Positions 25,218 through 35,592 are shown, counted from the stretch's first letter. The stretch is DNA of 64,000 nucleotides from JANTGF01 sp963750735 (GCA_963750735.1 CAVVRY010000001.1:62001-126000), one strand, 5' to 3'. The notes: generated from the letters alone by a model not told the origin. A program made the numbers and translations.

Positions 25218-28200
25218 TTGAAGAGTACATCTAAATATTCTGTGTTCGGCACTGCCTTTATCTTACTATGGCTTCTAGTTGGCTATTTACCAGGTTTTTC
25301 GAGATCTTCCTCAAGCTATTTGATCAATCATACCCCCGATATTTTACTTCAAGATTCTACAGCACTGGATACCACCCCCGATCTGAGATATCCCTTTAAT
25401 GATGAGTCCGGAAATCCATTTATTCCGGGATTTAAATCTGGATTATATTTAAATTCTCCGTCAAACATCAGGAAATCCGTTGTTTATGACGAAACAACCA
25501 ATCAGTATACTATCTACGAGAAAATTGGGGACATGAATTATAGACCTCCGGTAACCATGTCGATGGATGAATTTCAGAAGTGGAAATTTGACCAGGAAAT
25601 GCGTGAATATTGGAGACAAAGAGCCACGGGTAATGTCCAGGATTACAAATCATCTCTAATTCCGGAATTTAGAGTTGGAGGGGAAGGATTTGATAAAGTA
25701 TTTGGAAGCAATGCGATAAATATTATTCCGCAGGGATCAGCTGAACTTATTTTTGGAGTAAATATTTCCAGAATTGACAATCCTACGTTGTCGGAACGCC
25801 TGAGGAAAGTAACCACCTTTGATTTCCAGGAAAAAATCCAAATGAATGTTACGGGTACTATTGGCGATAAAGTTAGACTGGGAGTCAATTATAATACTGA
25901 AGCAACATTTGATTTCGAAAATCAAACTAAATTGGAATATGCCGGGAAAGAAGATGAGATCATTAAGAAAATTGAAGCTGGGAATGTCACATTTCCTTTG
26001 CCCGGTACATTAATCACTGGTAGTCAAAGTCTTTTTGGATTGAAAACCGAATTCCAGTTTGGAAAATTATCAATTGCAACTATATTTTCTCAGCAAAAAG
26101 GAGAAACTTCAGTTATTGAAGTTAAAGGTGGTGCGCAGATAGACGAATTTGCTGTTGAAGCGATAGATTATGAAGGGAATAAGCACTTTTTCCTGTCTCA
26201 TTATTTTAGAGATAACTACGATTTAGCTCTTAAAAACCTCCCTATAATCAATACAGGAATTAATATTGAAAAAATTGAAATCTGGGTAACCAACAAATCA
26301 AATCGGTTTGAAGAGTCTCGAAACATTGTTGGTTTTATGGATCTTACTGAATCGAGTGCAAATATATACAATACTGTACCTGAGTTCCAACAAACCCAGC
26401 CTGGTGTAATCCCAGATAATAGTCTAAATGGACAGTATGAATCCTTAATTACCACGTATTCAGGTATTAGGAATATCAATAATGTTACTTCAACATTAGC
26501 TCCACTAGAACCTGGCTTTGTAATAGGGCAGGATTATGAAAAAATTGAAAATGCTAGAAAGCTTACTGAACGGGAATACACTATTAACAGGAAGCTAGGA
26601 TTTATTTCTTTAAATACTGCACTTAACGCCGATGAGGTGCTTGCTGTTGCTTACGAATATACCCTTAATGGTCAAGTATATAGAGTTGGTGAATTGACAA
26701 TCGATGGTGTTCCTGCTCCCAATACCTTAATTTTAAAATTATTAAAAGGAACAAGTCTTACCCCCAAATTCCCAACCTGGGAACTTATGATGAAAAACAT
26801 CTATGCAATAGGAGCTTATCAGGTTAACCAGAAAGATTTTCAATTGCATGTTCTTTACCAGGATGATAAAACTGGAAATGCTATCAATTATATTTCTGAC
26901 GGGGCAATAGCAAATAAGATTTTGCTGGAAGTCTTAAACCTGGATAATTTAGACGCACAGCTTGACCCTAACCCTGACGGACGTTTTGACTTCATTCCTG
27001 ACATTACAATTTATCCGGATAATGGCCGGGTAATTTTTCCGGTACTGGAACCATTTGGATCCTACTTAAGAGAAAAAATTGGTAGTGATGCCATTGCTCA
27101 AAAATATATTTTCCAGGAACTTTATGATTCCACAAAAACTAAGGCAGAGCAAATTTCAGAGAAGAATAAGTTTCTTCTCTCAGGTACGTATTCTTCCTCG
27201 ACGAGTTCTGATATTGCATTAAATGCTTTAAATGTTCCAAAGGGATCTGTGAAAGTAGTTGCCGGAGGTATTCAGCTTACAGAAAATGTTGACTATACTG
27301 TCGATTATAACCTGGGAAGAGTAAAAATTATAAATCCTGGCCTACTTGAATCGCAAACCCCTATTCAAGTATCCCTTGAAAGTAACCAGCTCTTTGCCAT
27401 TCAAACCAAAACATTATTGGGAACACACCTGGATTATAAAATTAGTGATAATTTCAACATTGGTGCAACTTTACTTAACTTAAATGAAAGGCCTTTAACC
27501 CAGAAAGTGAATATTGGTGAGGAACCTATGTCCAATATCATGTGGGGTATAAATACCTCGTATCAAACAGAATCTCAGCTACTTACCAACATTGTGGATT
27601 GGCTGCCTTTTATTGAAACCAAGGCTCCTTCGAGCATTCGGTTCACTGGGGAATTTGCACAGCTGATACCTGGAGCCTCAAAAGCAATAGGAAAAGCCGG
27701 AACATCATATATTGATGATTTTGAAGGTAGTGAAACCTCTATTGATATGAAGTCGCTGAATGCCTGGACAATTTCAAGTGTGCCCTTTGGTCAATCAGAT
27801 CTGTTTCCCGAGCAGCAGTTTAGAAACAACAGGATTATGGGATATAACCGTTCAAAATTAGCATGGTACTATATTGACCCACTATTCCTCAGAAATAATT
27901 CATCAACGCCAGATCATATAAAAAATGACCCCAATACCCAGTCCAGTCATTTTGTACGGGAAATTTTCGAAAAAGAAATATGGCCCAATAAAGAAAGCCC
28001 CAGTGGAATCCCAACTAATATTGCCGTTCTTAACCTCGCTTTGTATCCTGAAGAAAAGGGCCCATATAATTACGATACTGAACCAACAGCTGTTACTTCA
28101 GGATTAAATCCAGATGGTACACTTCGTGATCCCGAATCCCGGTGGGGAGGTATTATGCGTGAAGTGCAAACAAATGATTTTGAAGCTGCAAACATTCAAT

Positions 28201-31200
28201 ACATTAAATTCTGGGTTATGGATCCATTTGTTGAAGAGCCGGATCATAAAGGTGGTGAGCTTTACTTCAACCTTGGAGATATTTCCGAAGATATTTTGAA
28301 TGACTCAAGAAAAAGTTTTGAGAACGGGTTACCACCTTCTCCCGATGTAATCAATGTTGATACTACAGTTTGGGGAAGAGTGCCTACCAAACAATCTTTA
28401 GTAAATGCCTTTGATAATGACATAGCTTCCAGGACCTACCAGGATGTTGGGATGGAAGGGTTGAAGGATCCAGATGAACAGAGTTTTTATTCTGATTATC
28501 TTGATTCTTTGCAAGCGATAGTTGATCCTGATGTGTTTCAGAAAATGCTTGCAGACCCTTCTACTGACAATTACCATTATTACCGTGGTGGGGACTATGA
28601 TGCAATGCAAATGGGCATACTAGACAGGTATAAATTATATAATGGGCTTGAGGGGAACTCCCCTACTGCTGAGCAATCATCTGAACCCTATCCTACCTCA
28701 GCATCCACACTTCCCGATGTTGAAGATATTAACAGAGACAACACCCTTGGAGAAACAGAAAGTTATTTTCAATACAGGGTGGACCTGAAACCCAATAAAA
28801 TGCAAATTGGCCAAAATTATGTTACTGATGTGGTTACTTCAACGGTGACATTTGCCAATGGAGAACAATCCTCGGTAAATTGGTATCAATTTAAAATCCC
28901 TCTTTCTGATTACCAGAGAATTGTTGGATCAATCCAGGATTTTAAGTCAATCCGGTTTATGAGAATGTTTCTTAAAGGATTTGAGGAAACGGTTATATTG
29001 AGGTTTGCAGAGCTTGAATTGGTAAGAGGTGAATGGAGAAAATATGATTACTCATTACTTCAGGGTGGAGAGAACATTTCCGTACCTCAACCTACGCCAG
29101 GCTTCTTCGAAATATCTGCCGTAAACATAGAGGAGAATTCCAGCAAAGAACCTGTTAACTATGTTCTTCCTCCAGGTTTTAATCGTGAAATTGATCCAAC
29201 AAATCCGCAACTTCAGCAATTGAATGAACAATCAATGTCATTCTACGTTAAAGACCTCGAGGATGGAGATGCGCGAGCTGCCTTTAAGAATACAGATCTT
29301 GATTTAAGAAAATATAAGAAACTTCAGATGGAGGTGCATGCTGAAGCCCTGCCTGAAGAATCACTGAATAATGATGAATTAACAGTATTTATTCGTCTGG
29401 GTACTGACTATAGAGATAACTATTATGAATTTGAAGTACCCTTAAAAGTTACCCCTCCGGGAAGATATAACAACGATGTTGAAGATGATAGATATATTGT
29501 CTGGCCTGAAGATAACAGGATTGAAATAACTCTTCAAGACTTCCAGGAATTAAAATTACTTCGAAATGCTGCTCTACGACGAATTGGATCAAATATAAAA
29601 CCAAGCGATATTTACAGCATTAGTAAGGATGGGAAAAAATTAAAAATTGCAGGGAATCCAAATTTAAGCAATGTCCGTACAATTATGCTTGGAGTCCGAA
29701 ATCCACATCAGAATGTTAATGAGCTGATGGACGACGGTTTATCAAAATCGGGTGAGATATGGCTGAACGAATTACGACTTACCGACTTTGACAATAAAAG
29801 TGGATGGGCTGCAAATGTGCGGCTACAAGCTCAACTTGCTGATTTTGGATCAATTGATATTGCAGGACAAACCATTAAGCCAGGATTTGGTAGTATTGAA
29901 AAGAAAGTAAGTCAGCGTTCCCTTGAAGAAGTACTGGAGTATGATATTTCAACAAACCTGGAGCTTGGAAAATTCTTCCCTGAAAAAGCGAATGTAAATA
30001 TTCCAATGTATATTGGGCATTCAGAGAGCACCATTAATCCTGAGTATAACCCAATGGATCCGGATATCCCTCTTAAGGCAGCATTATCGCATGCTGAAAC
30101 AAAGGAAGAAAAAGATTCTATTAAGTTTTATGCTCAAGATTACACCCGACGAAGAAGTATAAACTTCACCAATGTTAATGTTGCAAAAAGAAGTGCAAAA
30201 CCCAAGCCATGGGACCCGGCAAACTTTTCTGCACACTATGCATTCAATGAAATTCTGTCAAGAAATGTTAACACAGAAATTAATGTTGAAAAAAATCACA
30301 GGGGAGGTTTTTCTTACATATACAATGCAAATCCCAAGAATATAACGCCATTCCAAAATTCACAGGCTTTAAGTGGAAAAGCGTTCCAAATTATTAAAGA
30401 TTTTAATATCACCCCGTATCCGAACTATCTTTCATTCAGAACAGATATTACCCGTTATTATAATGAAGTAAAAACCAGAAATATTGATAATCCTAATTTA
30501 TTAATTAATCCCACCTTTCGTAAAGATTTTTTCTGGAACAGGTATTATGATCTCAGGTGGGACATTACTAAGGGGTTAAAATTCGATTTCAACGCAGGCA
30601 ACATTGCAAGGATTGATGAACCGCAGGGAGGAGTTGATAAGAACAGATACAAAGATGAATATGAAATATGGAAAGATTCAGTTCTGGTAAACCTCAAAAA
30701 TTTTGGGCGGAATACTCATTACTACCATACGTTCAATGTTTCCTACACAGTGCCAATTAACAAGTTGCCATTTTTGGATTGGGTTACCCTTACAGCTCGT
30801 TACAATGCTATGTATGACTGGTATACAGGCCCACAATTCGCTGATACTGTAAATATCAACCTGGGAAACAGAATTCAAAACTCAAATACAGCACAGCTAA
30901 ACGGACAGCTAAACCTCGTAAACCTTTATAATAAAATTGGATATCTCAGAGATATAAATCAGAAAAGCAGGAGCGGTAACCTTGGTAAAGAAGACCAGAA
31001 AAGGTATAAAACAGTTACATACGAAAGAGGGAATATGAGGCTTGAGACAGGAAAGCCGAAACCGATAAATCATAAACTTATGACTGAAGATGTAACAGTT
31101 AAAGTTTTTGATGAAAACAATGTAGAAATTGAAGGAGTTGTAAAAGTAGACAATGAAAGAAGAGTAATTTTTACACCAAACGATGACTATAAAAATACTT

Positions 31201-32669
31201 CTGTTATTGTTGAAGGGCAGGTTGAACGCAAGCCAAATCCACTTACAATGATCACTGATGTTACAACCAGAATATTGATGAGTGTAAGAAATATCTCATT
31301 GTCATACTCTCAGAATGAAGGTACTGTACTGCCAGGATATTTACCCAGAACCCGATTTATGGGAATTTCAAAAGTAGATGGCATAATGGCACCTGGAGTT
31401 CCATTTATCCTGGGTTATCAGGATAGAGGATTTGCTGATTATGCTGTTCGAAATAACTGGTTAACCTCTGATACTGTTCTGAATACTGCTTATATGATGA
31501 CTCACAATGAGAATTTCAATTTCAGAAGCACAATTGAGCCATTTAGGGGATTACGAATTGACCTTACTGCAAACAGAAGGATTTCAAACAATTTTAGTGC
31601 CTATTATATCCCAGACATAAATGGTAATTTTCCAGATAGTACCAGGAATCCAATTTATTCTGGAAATTTTAGCATGTCATATATTACTTTGGGAACATCC
31701 TTTGAAAAAGTTTCTTCTGACAACAACTATGTTTCAGCTAACTTTGAAAGGTTCATAGAAAATACAGTAATTGTTTCCGAAAGACTTGCAAATATAAGGC
31801 AGGCCAGTGACCCAGGATATAATCCGGATATTGACCCTGAAACAGGATTGCCTATCGAGGGAGACTATAAAAATGGTTATAGTGTTACCTCATCGGAGGT
31901 TCTTATTCCTGCCTTCCTGGCAACTTATGCAAACCGAGACCCAAATAGAATTGGATTGGATGCTCTGCCTTCCATTCGTGATATTCTTCCAAACTGGAGG
32001 GTTACATTTGATGGTTTAAACAGGCTTGAATTTTTTAAAAAGTATTTCCGATCGATAACTATTTCTCATATATATAGATCTACGTATGACATTGGAGCAT
32101 ATCGCACAAACCTAAACTACAGTGATGATGATGGTTTCAGGGGGATTGACTATAATTTTCTTCCAGAATATAATATTGCAGCTGTTTCCCTCAATGAACA
32201 GTTCAGCCCACTTATTAATGTTGATATGGTTTGGAAAAATGGAATTACAACCAGGGCTGAGATAAAAAAATCAAGAACATTATCACTGAGCCTTTCAAAC
32301 AATCAGTTAACGCAGATTAATAACGATGAAATTGTATTTGGAACAGGGTATAGATTTAACGACCTACAGTTTATAATCAAAACGGGTGGTGGCCAGAAAG
32401 AATTCAAAAGCGATTTAAATCTGAGGGCAGATGTTTCAATAAGAGACAATGTTACTGTTATGAGAAAGATTGTAGAGGAAACTAACGAGCCAACTGCAGG
32501 ACAGCGTATAATAACATTGAAATTTACAGCTGATTATGTATTAAGTGACCGCTTTAATCTAAGGTTCTTCTTTGACAGGATTGTGAATAAGCAACCCTAT
32601 ATTGCCCGGACTTTCCCCACATACAACACAAATGTTGGATTTAGCATCCGCTTTACCCTTTCCCAGTAA
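25218..32669 (+). CDS. sprA: T9SS outer-membrane translocon SprA (Sov)
   Basis: 2483 aa, the usual size of SprA. SprA forms the very large outer-membrane beta-barrel through which proteins with C-terminal sorting domains exit, and it is essential for gliding and T9SS export. The N-terminal membrane/signal segment ('YSVFGTAFILLWLLVGYLPG') precedes long beta-rich regions such as 'GSAELIFGVNISRIDNPTLSERLRK', written here only in part, 'VNYNTEATFDFENQTKLEY', 'YIDDFEGSETSIDMKS' and the terminal 'NVGFSIRFTLSQ'. The start must be the TTG at 25218: an in-frame TGA lies at 25209 and no ATG occurs before conserved sequence. It lies directly behind ruvA, a linkage seen across Bacteroidota. It is the largest gene in the window. 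Confidence 0.96.
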   Translation: MKSTSKYSVFGTAFILLWLLVGYLPGFSRSSSSYLINHTPDILLQDSTALDTTPDLRYPFNDESGNPFIPGFKSGLYLNSPSNIRKSVVYDETTNQYTIYEKIGDMNYRPPVTMSMDEFQKWKFDQEMREYWRQRATGNVQDYKSSLIPEFRVGGEGFDKVFGSNAINIIPQGSAELIFGVNISRIDNPTLSERLRKVTTFDFQEKIQMNVTGTIGDKVRLGVNYNTEATFDFENQTKLEYAGKEDEIIKKIEAGNVTFPLPGTLITGSQSLFGLKTEFQFGKLSIATIFSQQKGETSVIEVKGGAQIDEFAVEAIDYEGNKHFFLSHYFRDNYDLALKNLPIINTGINIEKIEIWVTNKSNRFEESRNIVGFMDLTESSANIYNTVPEFQQTQPGVIPDNSLNGQYESLITTYSGIRNINNVTSTLAPLEPGFVIGQDYEKIENARKLTEREYTINRKLGFISLNTALNADEVLAVAYEYTLNGQVYRVGELTIDGVPAPNTLILKLLKGTSLTPKFPTWELMMKNIYAIGAYQVNQKDFQLHVLYQDDKTGNAINYISDGAIANKILLEVLNLDNLDAQLDPNPDGRFDFIPDITIYPDNGRVIFPVLEPFGSYLREKIGSDAIAQKYIFQELYDSTKTKAEQISEKNKFLLSGTYSSSTSSDIALNALNVPKGSVKVVAGGIQLTENVDYTVDYNLGRVKIINPGLLESQTPIQVSLESNQLFAIQTKTLLGTHLDYKISDNFNIGATLLNLNERPLTQKVNIGEEPMSNIMWGINTSYQTESQLLTNIVDWLPFIETKAPSSIRFTGEFAQLIPGASKAIGKAGTSYIDDFEGSETSIDMKSLNAWTISSVPFGQSDLFPEQQFRNNRIMGYNRSKLAWYYIDPLFLRNNSSTPDHIKNDPNTQSSHFVREIFEKEIWPNKESPSGIPTNIAVLNLALYPEEKGPYNYDTEPTAVTSGLNPDGTLRDPESRWGGIMREVQTNDFEAANIQYIKFWVMDPFVEEPDHKGGELYFNLGDISEDILNDSRKSFENGLPPSPDVINVDTTVWGRVPTKQSLVNAFDNDIASRTYQDVGMEGLKDPDEQSFYSDYLDSLQAIVDPDVFQKMLADPSTDNYHYYRGGDYDAMQMGILDRYKLYNGLEGNSPTAEQSSEPYPTSASTLPDVEDINRDNTLGETESYFQYRVDLKPNKMQIGQNYVTDVVTSTVTFANGEQSSVNWYQFKIPLSDYQRIVGSIQDFKSIRFMRMFLKGFEETVILRFAELELVRGEWRKYDYSLLQGGENISVPQPTPGFFEISAVNIEENSSKEPVNYVLPPGFNREIDPTNPQLQQLNEQSMSFYVKDLEDGDARAAFKNTDLDLRKYKKLQMEVHAEALPEESLNNDELTVFIRLGTDYRDNYYEFEVPLKVTPPGRYNNDVEDDRYIVWPEDNRIEITLQDFQELKLLRNAALRRIGSNIKPSDIYSISKDGKKLKIAGNPNLSNVRTIMLGVRNPHQNVNELMDDGLSKSGEIWLNELRLTDFDNKSGWAANVRLQAQLADFGSIDIAGQTIKPGFGSIEKKVSQRSLEEVLEYDISTNLELGKFFPEKANVNIPMYIGHSESTINPEYNPMDPDIPLKAALSHAETKEEKDSIKFYAQDYTRRRSINFTNVNVAKRSAKPKPWDPANFSAHYAFNEILSRNVNTEINVEKNHRGGFSYIYNANPKNITPFQNSQALSGKAFQIIKDFNITPYPNYLSFRTDITRYYNEVKTRNIDNPNLLINPTFRKDFFWNRYYDLRWDITKGLKFDFNAGNIARIDEPQGGVDKNRYKDEYEIWKDSVLVNLKNFGRNTHYYHTFNVSYTVPINKLPFLDWVTLTARYNAMYDWYTGPQFADTVNINLGNRIQNSNTAQLNGQLNLVNLYNKIGYLRDINQKSRSGNLGKEDQKRYKTVTYERGNMRLETGKPKPINHKLMTEDVTVKVFDENNVEIEGVVKVDNERRVIFTPNDDYKNTSVIVEGQVERKPNPLTMITDVTTRILMSVRNISLSYSQNEGTVLPGYLPRTRFMGISKVDGIMAPGVPFILGYQDRGFADYAVRNNWLTSDTVLNTAYMMTHNENFNFRSTIEPFRGLRIDLTANRRISNNFSAYYIPDINGNFPDSTRNPIYSGNFSMSYITLGTSFEKVSSDNNYVSANFERFIENTVIVSERLANIRQASDPGYNPDIDPETGLPIEGDYKNGYSVTSSEVLIPAFLATYANRDPNRIGLDALPSIRDILPNWRVTFDGLNRLEFFKKYFRSITISHIYRSTYDIGAYRTNLNYSDDDGFRGIDYNFLPEYNIAAVSLNEQFSPLINVDMVWKNGITTRAEIKKSRTLSLSLSNNQLTQINNDEIVFGTGYRFNDLQFIIKTGGGQKEFKSDLNLRADVSIRDNVTVMRKIVEETNEPTAGQRIITLKFTADYVLSDRFNLRFFFDRIVNKQPYIARTFPTYNTNVGFSIRFTLSQ

Positions 32670-32757
32670 TTCCTGAACCCCGTCTTGTAATGAGATTGAA
32701 CAGGAGAATAATCGCCTTAAAATTTTTAATTGAAATAAGTTTATAACTTATAAAAAA

Positions 32758-32771
32758 ATGTTCCAGAACAT
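32758..32771. promoter_or_regulatory. Short palindrome upstream of gcvH
   Basis: ATGTTC-CA-GAACAT is a perfect inverted repeat with 6-bp arms, ~60 nt before the gcvH start. Its size and position fit a dimeric repressor site, but no regulator is linked, and it could be chance in AT-rich DNA. Confidence 0.3.
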
Positions 32772-32830
32772 TTTCCATCTAATAACAATTCTTACTACTT
32801 TTAAAACCCGTTAACTTTAAAAAATTTGTT

Positions 32831-33211
32831 ATGAATATTCCTGAAAAATTAAGGTATACAAACGATCATGAGTGGATTCGTTTAGAAGGTGAAGAAGCAG
32901 TTATTGGAATTACTGAATTCGCTCAGGGTGAACTTGGAGATATTGTTTTTGTTGAAATCGAAACAGAAGGAGAAACTCTGGAAGAAGAAGAAGTCTTTGG
33001 AACCATTGAAGCTGTTAAAACTGTTTCCGATCTTTTAATGCCAGTAGCAGGAGAAGTTTTAGAAATTAACCCTGCACTTGAGGATTCTCCTGAAACTATT
33101 AACTCAGACCCATATGGTGAGGGTTGGTTAATAAAAATTAAAGTTCAGGATATTTCAAGTTTGGATAATCTTCTGGATCACACTACGTATGGTGAATTGA
33201 TCAATGCTTAA
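32831..33211 (+). CDS. gcvH: Glycine cleavage system H protein
   Basis: 126 aa, full length. It shuttles the aminomethyl group between the P, T and L proteins on a lipoyl arm. The lipoylated Lys is K63 in 'GTIEAVKTVSDL'. 'RYTNDHEWIRLEGEEAVIGITEFAQGELGD' (given as a recognition segment, split as RYTNDHEWI and VIGITEFAQGELGD) and 'NSDPYGEGWLIKIK' are family signatures. No gcvP or gcvT is adjacent. The position just after sprA is typical of Bacteroidota. Confidence 0.97.
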   Translation: MNIPEKLRYTNDHEWIRLEGEEAVIGITEFAQGELGDIVFVEIETEGETLEEEEVFGTIEAVKTVSDLLMPVAGEVLEINPALEDSPETINSDPYGEGWLIKIKVQDISSLDNLLDHTTYGELINA

Positions 33212-33247
33212 GTAAATACACTCAGGTCAGAATAATTCAGCGGGTCT

Positions 33248-34453
33248 TTACTTTTCCAATCTGGCAAGTACTTCCGCTTTCACCTTTGAGCTTAGTTCAT
33301 CAAATGAACCATTTTCATTGGCTCTCCATTTATTTATGTCAGTCTGTATTCGGTCAAGTCTTTGTTCAGTACTATCGATATAAAGCTTTTTGATAAGCTC
33401 AGAATCTTCTGATTTGACAAGGTCATTGTGCAAATGTTTGAGTTCAAGCTCCCGATCTTTGTTTGAAACAGCCATTTCTATTTCTATTTCATCCCGAAGC
33501 TTCACTTTCTCATCGTATGAGCCTGTAGAAAGATATAACTTACTTATTATAGGTATTAACTCAAACAAAATAAGAATAAATAGAATTAGAAAATAACGTT
33601 TCTTCAATGCACCTGTAGTATCCTTGTCAAAAAGACTTTGCAGGGCTTCAACTCTTATCAAAAACCCAGTTGTCATGTTATTTTCTCTGTAGTTATCTGT
33701 ATCCTGATTGATTTTAGAATCAATTTCAGCAAGGCGGGAATCAATTCCGGTCAGAGTCTCCCCATTTTCTGTTTCAAATCGACTATATTCCTGCTGAGCT
33801 CTTTGCAAGGCTGCTTCCTTTCTGGCAGCTACACCTGCAATGCCATACCGTTTCGAACCTCCTGTTCCATCAATCTCCTTTAGAAATTCGGTTTCAGCAT
33901 TCTCTATTGCTTTATACTTCTGAGTTTTTTCAGCCAATATCGCTTCTCTTCTTGTATTTAAGCTTTCTCTTTCAGTTACATAGATGCCTTCAAGTTCCTG
34001 CTTTTTTTCCATCACTTTTGAATCCTGAACAATGGAAATTTCAGTATCAATATCCTGCTGAAACATCCATAGAATTAGTGGTTGTGCAATAAAAGCACCC
34101 AGGAAAAATGCCAACAAAACCCTGAAACCAATGGCAATAAAGCTCTTCCTGTATTTACTTATTGAGGCAATAAGCATTCTGTCAATGGTAAGAATACCAA
34201 ACCCTATAAACAATCCCAGGGGTATATACAACAATGGGTTTGGAACATTGATCGACCAGAAATACATCCATGCTATGGTAGCATAAATCCAGGTGAAAAT
34301 AACTCCCAGGCCAATTATTTTAGCCCTGTTGCGATCTGACACACAATCCTCAATGGTTTCAGGTATAGCTGTCGAAAACCACCAGAGAACTCTTGAAATT
34401 TGGTTGCTAATGTCTTGAGGAGAGTCTGTTTTTGCTTTATCCAATTCATTCAT
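33248..34453 (-). CDS. DUF4407 domain membrane protein
   Basis: 401 aa. Three membrane segments in the first third (~45-65, ~72-92, ~107-130) are followed by a long charged coiled coil (~140-265; 'QELEGIYVTERESLNTRREAIL', seen in part), a fourth membrane segment (~287-305, 'FLILFILILFELIPII') and a second coiled-coil tail. This layout is that of the DUF4407 family. The long extracytoplasmic or cytoplasmic coiled coil between membrane segments suggests a scaffold or sensor, but no function is established. Convergent with gcvH (36 bp between stops). It breaks the gcvH-vanZ neighbourhood often seen in relatives. Confidence 0.8.
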   Translation of the reverse strand: MNELDKAKTDSPQDISNQISRVLWWFSTAIPETIEDCVSDRNRAKIIGLGVIFTWIYATIAWMYFWSINVPNPLLYIPLGLFIGFGILTIDRMLIASISKYRKSFIAIGFRVLLAFFLGAFIAQPLILWMFQQDIDTEISIVQDSKVMEKKQELEGIYVTERESLNTRREAILAEKTQKYKAIENAETEFLKEIDGTGGSKRYGIAGVAARKEAALQRAQQEYSRFETENGETLTGIDSRLAEIDSKINQDTDNYRENNMTTGFLIRVEALQSLFDKDTTGALKKRYFLILFILILFELIPIISKLYLSTGSYDEKVKLRDEIEIEMAVSNKDRELELKHLHNDLVKSEDSELIKKLYIDSTEQRLDRIQTDINKWRANENGSFDELSSKVKAEVLARLEK

Positions 34454-34679
34454 AGTCGGAATATTTTATTATTCTGATATAGATAGCATCCATCACCACC
34501 CGACTCAAATATTGTATCCAAGAAACTATTTGCTCTCCACCCAGAAAATATTTATAGAAAAGATTGCCCTACCAGATTTAAAAAACAGCAAGCTTATAGC
34601 TAATAACGAAGAATACAACAGAATATTTCAATTAGCTTAAAAACTAGTAAGAAAAATATATTTGGTGGTCTTGCTGAAC

Positions 34680-34716
34680 ATATGTAACTTGTATAAATAT
34701 GTTTGTAATTTATACA
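34680..34716 (+). promoter_or_regulatory. Shared 25-nt motif plus 9-bp inverted repeat
   Basis: 34680-34704 matches the minus-strand motif at 744-768 in 24 of 25 positions. It overlaps an inverted repeat TGTATAAAT (34690-34698) / ATTTATACA (34708-34716) with a 9-bp spacer, and includes a TAnnTTTG -7 box (TATGTTTG, 34698-34705). The -7 box lies between the repeat arms, so a protein bound there would block or control transcription. The start codon is at 34735. Confidence 0.5.
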
Positions 34717-34734
34717 TTTAAAAGTAGTTGACTT

Positions 34735-35523
34735 ATGAAAACTAAAAAGTTTATTTCGTTGCTAATCATTATTATGATTGGTTCTTGTTCTCTTTTCTCC
34801 TATGGACAAGAAGAGAAGCCTGAATCTCAAACAATGTTGGTTTGGGATGAAATTGTTAAACCGTCAAAAGTTGCAGATTATGAAAAAGCATTTAATCATG
34901 CAATAGATTTATGGAAGGAGTATAGTTACCGGTATCCATTATATGTATTTAATACGGAGGATTTACACTACTATTTTGTGATACCAATTAAAAGTCTGGA
35001 TGATATCGATGATGTATTTGCAGCATCGGAAGAACTTGCAAAAAAAATGGGCAAGGAAAAATACGGTGAAATGCATGATATGTTCAAAGGGACTTATGAA
35101 TATGCAATACCTATGATAATACATTCCAGACCCGATCTTTCTTTCATTCCAAAAAATCTGGAAGAAAATGTTGAAGAAGTCAATTTTAGATACTGGGGTT
35201 TTTGCTATGGCATTCCTGGTATGGAAAAAGAAATTGAATCAGCTTTCAAACAGTTTGTTGAATTGTATTCAACCAATGATATACAAAGGGGTTGGGAAAC
35301 ATTTATGGGAAGCATAGGTACAGAAACACCATATTATTTTTATGTTCAGTCAGGTAAAAGTCAGGGTGAATTTTGGAATTTCAATGAGGAGATAAACCTA
35401 AAATACCCCGAAATGGCAAAAGAAGGTATGAATGTATGGAATAAACTTTTAACCTCTTTGAGGAAATATGAAACTAAAACTGGTTGGTTTAGACCTGATT
35501 TATCATACATAATTGATGAATAG
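34735..35523 (+). CDS. Secreted protein with duplicated NIPSNAP/ABM-like domain
   Basis: 262 aa. Signal peptide 'MKTKKFISLLIIIMIGSCSLFSYG', where the Cys may or may not be lipidated. Two domains of ~110 residues follow, ~30-135 and ~145-255. Each ends in almost the same sequence ('RPDLSFIP' and 'RPDLSYI'), which shows internal duplication. The first has 'EIVKPSKVADYEKAFNHAIDLWKE', written here only as a pattern, which resembles dimeric alpha/beta-barrel (NIPSNAP/ABM-like) proteins, so the tandem pair could form one barrel by itself. No catalytic residue is obvious. Single gene between a palindromic upstream site and a strong terminator. Confidence 0.6.
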   Translation: MKTKKFISLLIIIMIGSCSLFSYGQEEKPESQTMLVWDEIVKPSKVADYEKAFNHAIDLWKEYSYRYPLYVFNTEDLHYYFVIPIKSLDDIDDVFAASEELAKKMGKEKYGEMHDMFKGTYEYAIPMIIHSRPDLSFIPKNLEENVEEVNFRYWGFCYGIPGMEKEIESAFKQFVELYSTNDIQRGWETFMGSIGTETPYYFYVQSGKSQGEFWNFNEEINLKYPEMAKEGMNVWNKLLTSLRKYETKTGWFRPDLSYIIDE

Positions 35524-35552
35524 TAATTAGTAAAGCCTGGTATTTGTGTTAG

Positions 35553-35592
35553 ATTAGTCTCATATTAAATTATGAGACTAATATTTTTTTTT
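35553..35592 (+). terminator. Rho-independent terminator after duplicated-domain protein
   Basis: Perfect 11-bp stem ATTAGTCTCAT / ATGAGACTAAT with an 8-nt loop, followed by a long T-rich run. Confidence 0.85.
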
